Source: an uncultured Victivallaceae bacterium
GTDB taxonomy: Bacteria > Verrucomicrobiota > Lentisphaeria > Victivallales > Victivallaceae
NCBI GenBank assembly: GCA_944389925.1
Contig: CALXOD010000002.1
Span: forward strand, 1 to 45,961
DNA: 45,961 bases
Direction of reading: 5' to 3'
Positions 44,689 through 45,961 of the stretch are shown here, in pieces. The translations under genes and the position numbers were made by a program. Each line of letters starts with the position of its first letter. The first letter of the stretch is position 1. Below the pieces are notes generated by a model that was not told the DNA's origin, searched no databases, and saw only the letters and a program-made list of their open reading frames with translations.

Positions 44689-45817
44689 TCGCGGAATGCC
44701 GGTACGCTTTTCTGGAGTGGATCTGTTGAAACTGCTGGCCATGTTGATGGTGGTAATTCTGCATCTGATGGGACACGGCGGCATCCTGAGTCGGGTGCAT
44801 CATGCAGCGAACTGAATGAATTCCTTCGTATGGATGTATTTCTATTCCACTGCCGTCTGCGCAGTGGATCTGTTCGGACTGATTTCCGGATATCTGCTGG
44901 CCGGCTCATCCGGCAAAGTACGGCGCATCGTATCGTTGTACTGTCATGTCGCCTTTTACACGATTCTGATTACCGTCCTGTTTGCAATATTTGCGCCGTC
45001 ACGGGTTCGTACCAGCGATTATATTTGGGCCCTGATTGCAGTTTTCGGCAGTTACTGGTACATATCTGCCTATGTCTGTGTCCTGTTGACGCTACCGATC
45101 TGGAACGCTTTTCTGCGTGACTGCGATCTGCGGAAAAACCCATACAAGGTTTTCATGTGCCTGGCAGTTATCCTGCTTGGTGTCATTCTAATCAAAACCG
45201 GTAGAGATCCGTTCGAGTTCCGCAGCGGCTATTCCTGCACCTGGCTGGTTGTGTTATATCTGCTTGGTGGTCTGCTGCGGGTAAATGCCGATATTGTCCG
45301 AACAATACGGCTTCGAGTCGGTATCAAAACACTGTTGGGCGGCTATTTTCTTTCGGCTCTGATCCCTGCCGCATCGCTATTGTTTTTTTCGGAATCCGTG
45401 TCTGATTTCTTATATGCATACACCAGTCCGAGCGTATTATTGTGTGCCGTGATTCTTTTTGAAATACTATGCGAGGTGAAGATCCCTTCTGCATCCGTCA
45501 ACCGCCACATTGCCACCCTGGCGCCATGTGCTCTTGGCGTCTATCTGATTCATGATCATCCGTTGGTCCGGAGTTGCCTGTTGGAACGGTTGAGCTTCGT
45601 TGCCGAAGAGCATGTGCTGTCCGGCGTACTGAAAGTAAGCGGTCTTGCTCTCGGGATTTTCATCGGCTGCCTGGCGATTGACTTTTTACGCAGACAACTC
45701 TTTCAGCTCTTGCGAATTCAAGCACTGGGAATACGTTTGGAGACCTGGAGTGAAACGCTGATTGATACCCTGATGAAGAAAATTCGTATACCAGGAAACA
45801 TAAACGAAAATCAATAA
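44678..45817 (+). pseudogene. Acyltransferase-3 family membrane O-acyltransferase with an in-frame TGA
   Basis: The ATG at 44678 overlaps the GT-C gene end by 11 bases and begins the family's N-terminus (GVDLLKLLAMLMVVILHLMGHGG, with the conserved His). A TGA at 44813-44815 stops it after 45 codons. The same frame reopens at the very next codon, an ATG, and runs to 45817 with about nine helices and the conserved LFGLISGYLL. Read through, it is 379 residues, a normal length for this family, which acetylates or acylates surface glycans at the inner membrane. TGG to TGA is one base change. Restart at the adjacent ATG would lose the first helix and the active-site His, so the product is probably inactive unless the stop is bypassed or is an error. 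Confidence 0.75.
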
Positions 45818-45845
45818 ATATAAATATCTATAATCGGGAACAACC

Positions 45846-45961
45846 ATGAAACGGATTCTGATCACGGGCGGCAGCGGCTTTCTGGGAACGCACCTCTGCG
45901 AAAGACTGCTGGCACAAGGGAATGAAGTCATCTGTGCAGATAATTTTTATACCGGCACCAA
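45846..45961 (+). CDS. NAD-dependent epimerase/dehydratase, probably UDP-glucuronate decarboxylase, cut by the window end
   Basis: Only the first 38 residues are present. They begin [20 protein letters not shown] with the Rossmann GxxGxxG loop and continue ADNFYTGT, wording close to UDP-xylose synthase/UDP-glucuronate decarboxylase (UXS) proteins, whose N-termini read similarly. A general UDP-sugar epimerase is the alternative. GGGAAC lies just before the start. It continues the capsule operon beyond the window. Confidence 0.8.
   Translation, partial: MKRILITGGSGFLGTHLCERLLAQGNEVICADNFYTGT

Noticed and set aside
44813-44815. UGA decoded as Trp or selenocysteine across this genome
   Set aside because: TGA is used as a normal stop by many intact genes here (for example the wzx and epimerase-neighbour genes), and the two in-frame TGA codons lie in unrelated proteins without a convincing SECIS stem.

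Overview
The window looks like a chromosomal segment of a Gram-negative, glycan-degrading bacterium of the Lentisphaerota (Victivallis-like gut lineage). This is inferred from prepilin-type signal proteins with the [16 protein letters not shown] leader, one of them with an H-x9-DG tail, lying next to very large secreted carbohydrate-active proteins, plus an L-rhamnose operon and an outer-envelope polysaccharide cluster. No 16S or other taxonomic marker is present, so this is inference.

Left part (1-22438), catabolic and surface genes. A pseudopilin-like protein (191-961) is followed by a giant secreted heparinase II/III-like protein with LamG and propeller modules (1045-5325). A leftward rhamnose operon follows in the order rhaA isomerase, two-domain class II aldolase, rhaB kinase and a GPH-type sugar transporter that is broken at a G6 run. 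Next come a leftward heavy-metal P1B ATPase with a dyad-containing promoter and a 22-residue Cys-Cys-Cys lipopeptide, and a rightward YfcE-like phosphodiesterase. Then a divergent locus: leftward, a cellulose-synthase-like GT2, a pseudopilin and a frameshifted membrane protein; rightward, a GH5-like secreted protein and a PA14-containing secreted protein. This could be an undescribed synthase-type exopolysaccharide system.

Middle part (22500-25069), an AT-richer border: tRNA-Arg(TCT), a zinc-ribbon gene interrupted by an in-frame TGA, and a long leader full of inverted repeats in front of a NusG-paralogue (LoaP/UpxY/RfaH type) antiterminator. A perfect A7T7 palindrome there overlaps the antiterminator's ribosome binding site.

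Right part (25070-45961), a rightward capsule/O-antigen-like cluster of more than 20 kb, almost all genes overlapping or within about 50 bases. It encodes GDP-L-fucose synthesis (gmd, fcl), a Wzx flippase, a Wzy-type polymerase, five GT4 and two GT2 glycosyltransferases, two GT-C-like membrane proteins, three acyl/acetyltransferases, a secreted propeller protein, and the start of a UDP-sugar epimerase/decarboxylase. The antiterminator probably keeps RNA polymerase going through this long operon. One GT-C gene is off frame at a C9 tract (candidate phase switch), and one acyltransferase gene carries an in-frame TGA. Five genes in the window are interrupted (three at G/C homopolymers, two by TGA), so sequence errors must be excluded before reading biology into them. 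No CRISPR array, insertion sequence, integrase or rRNA was seen.
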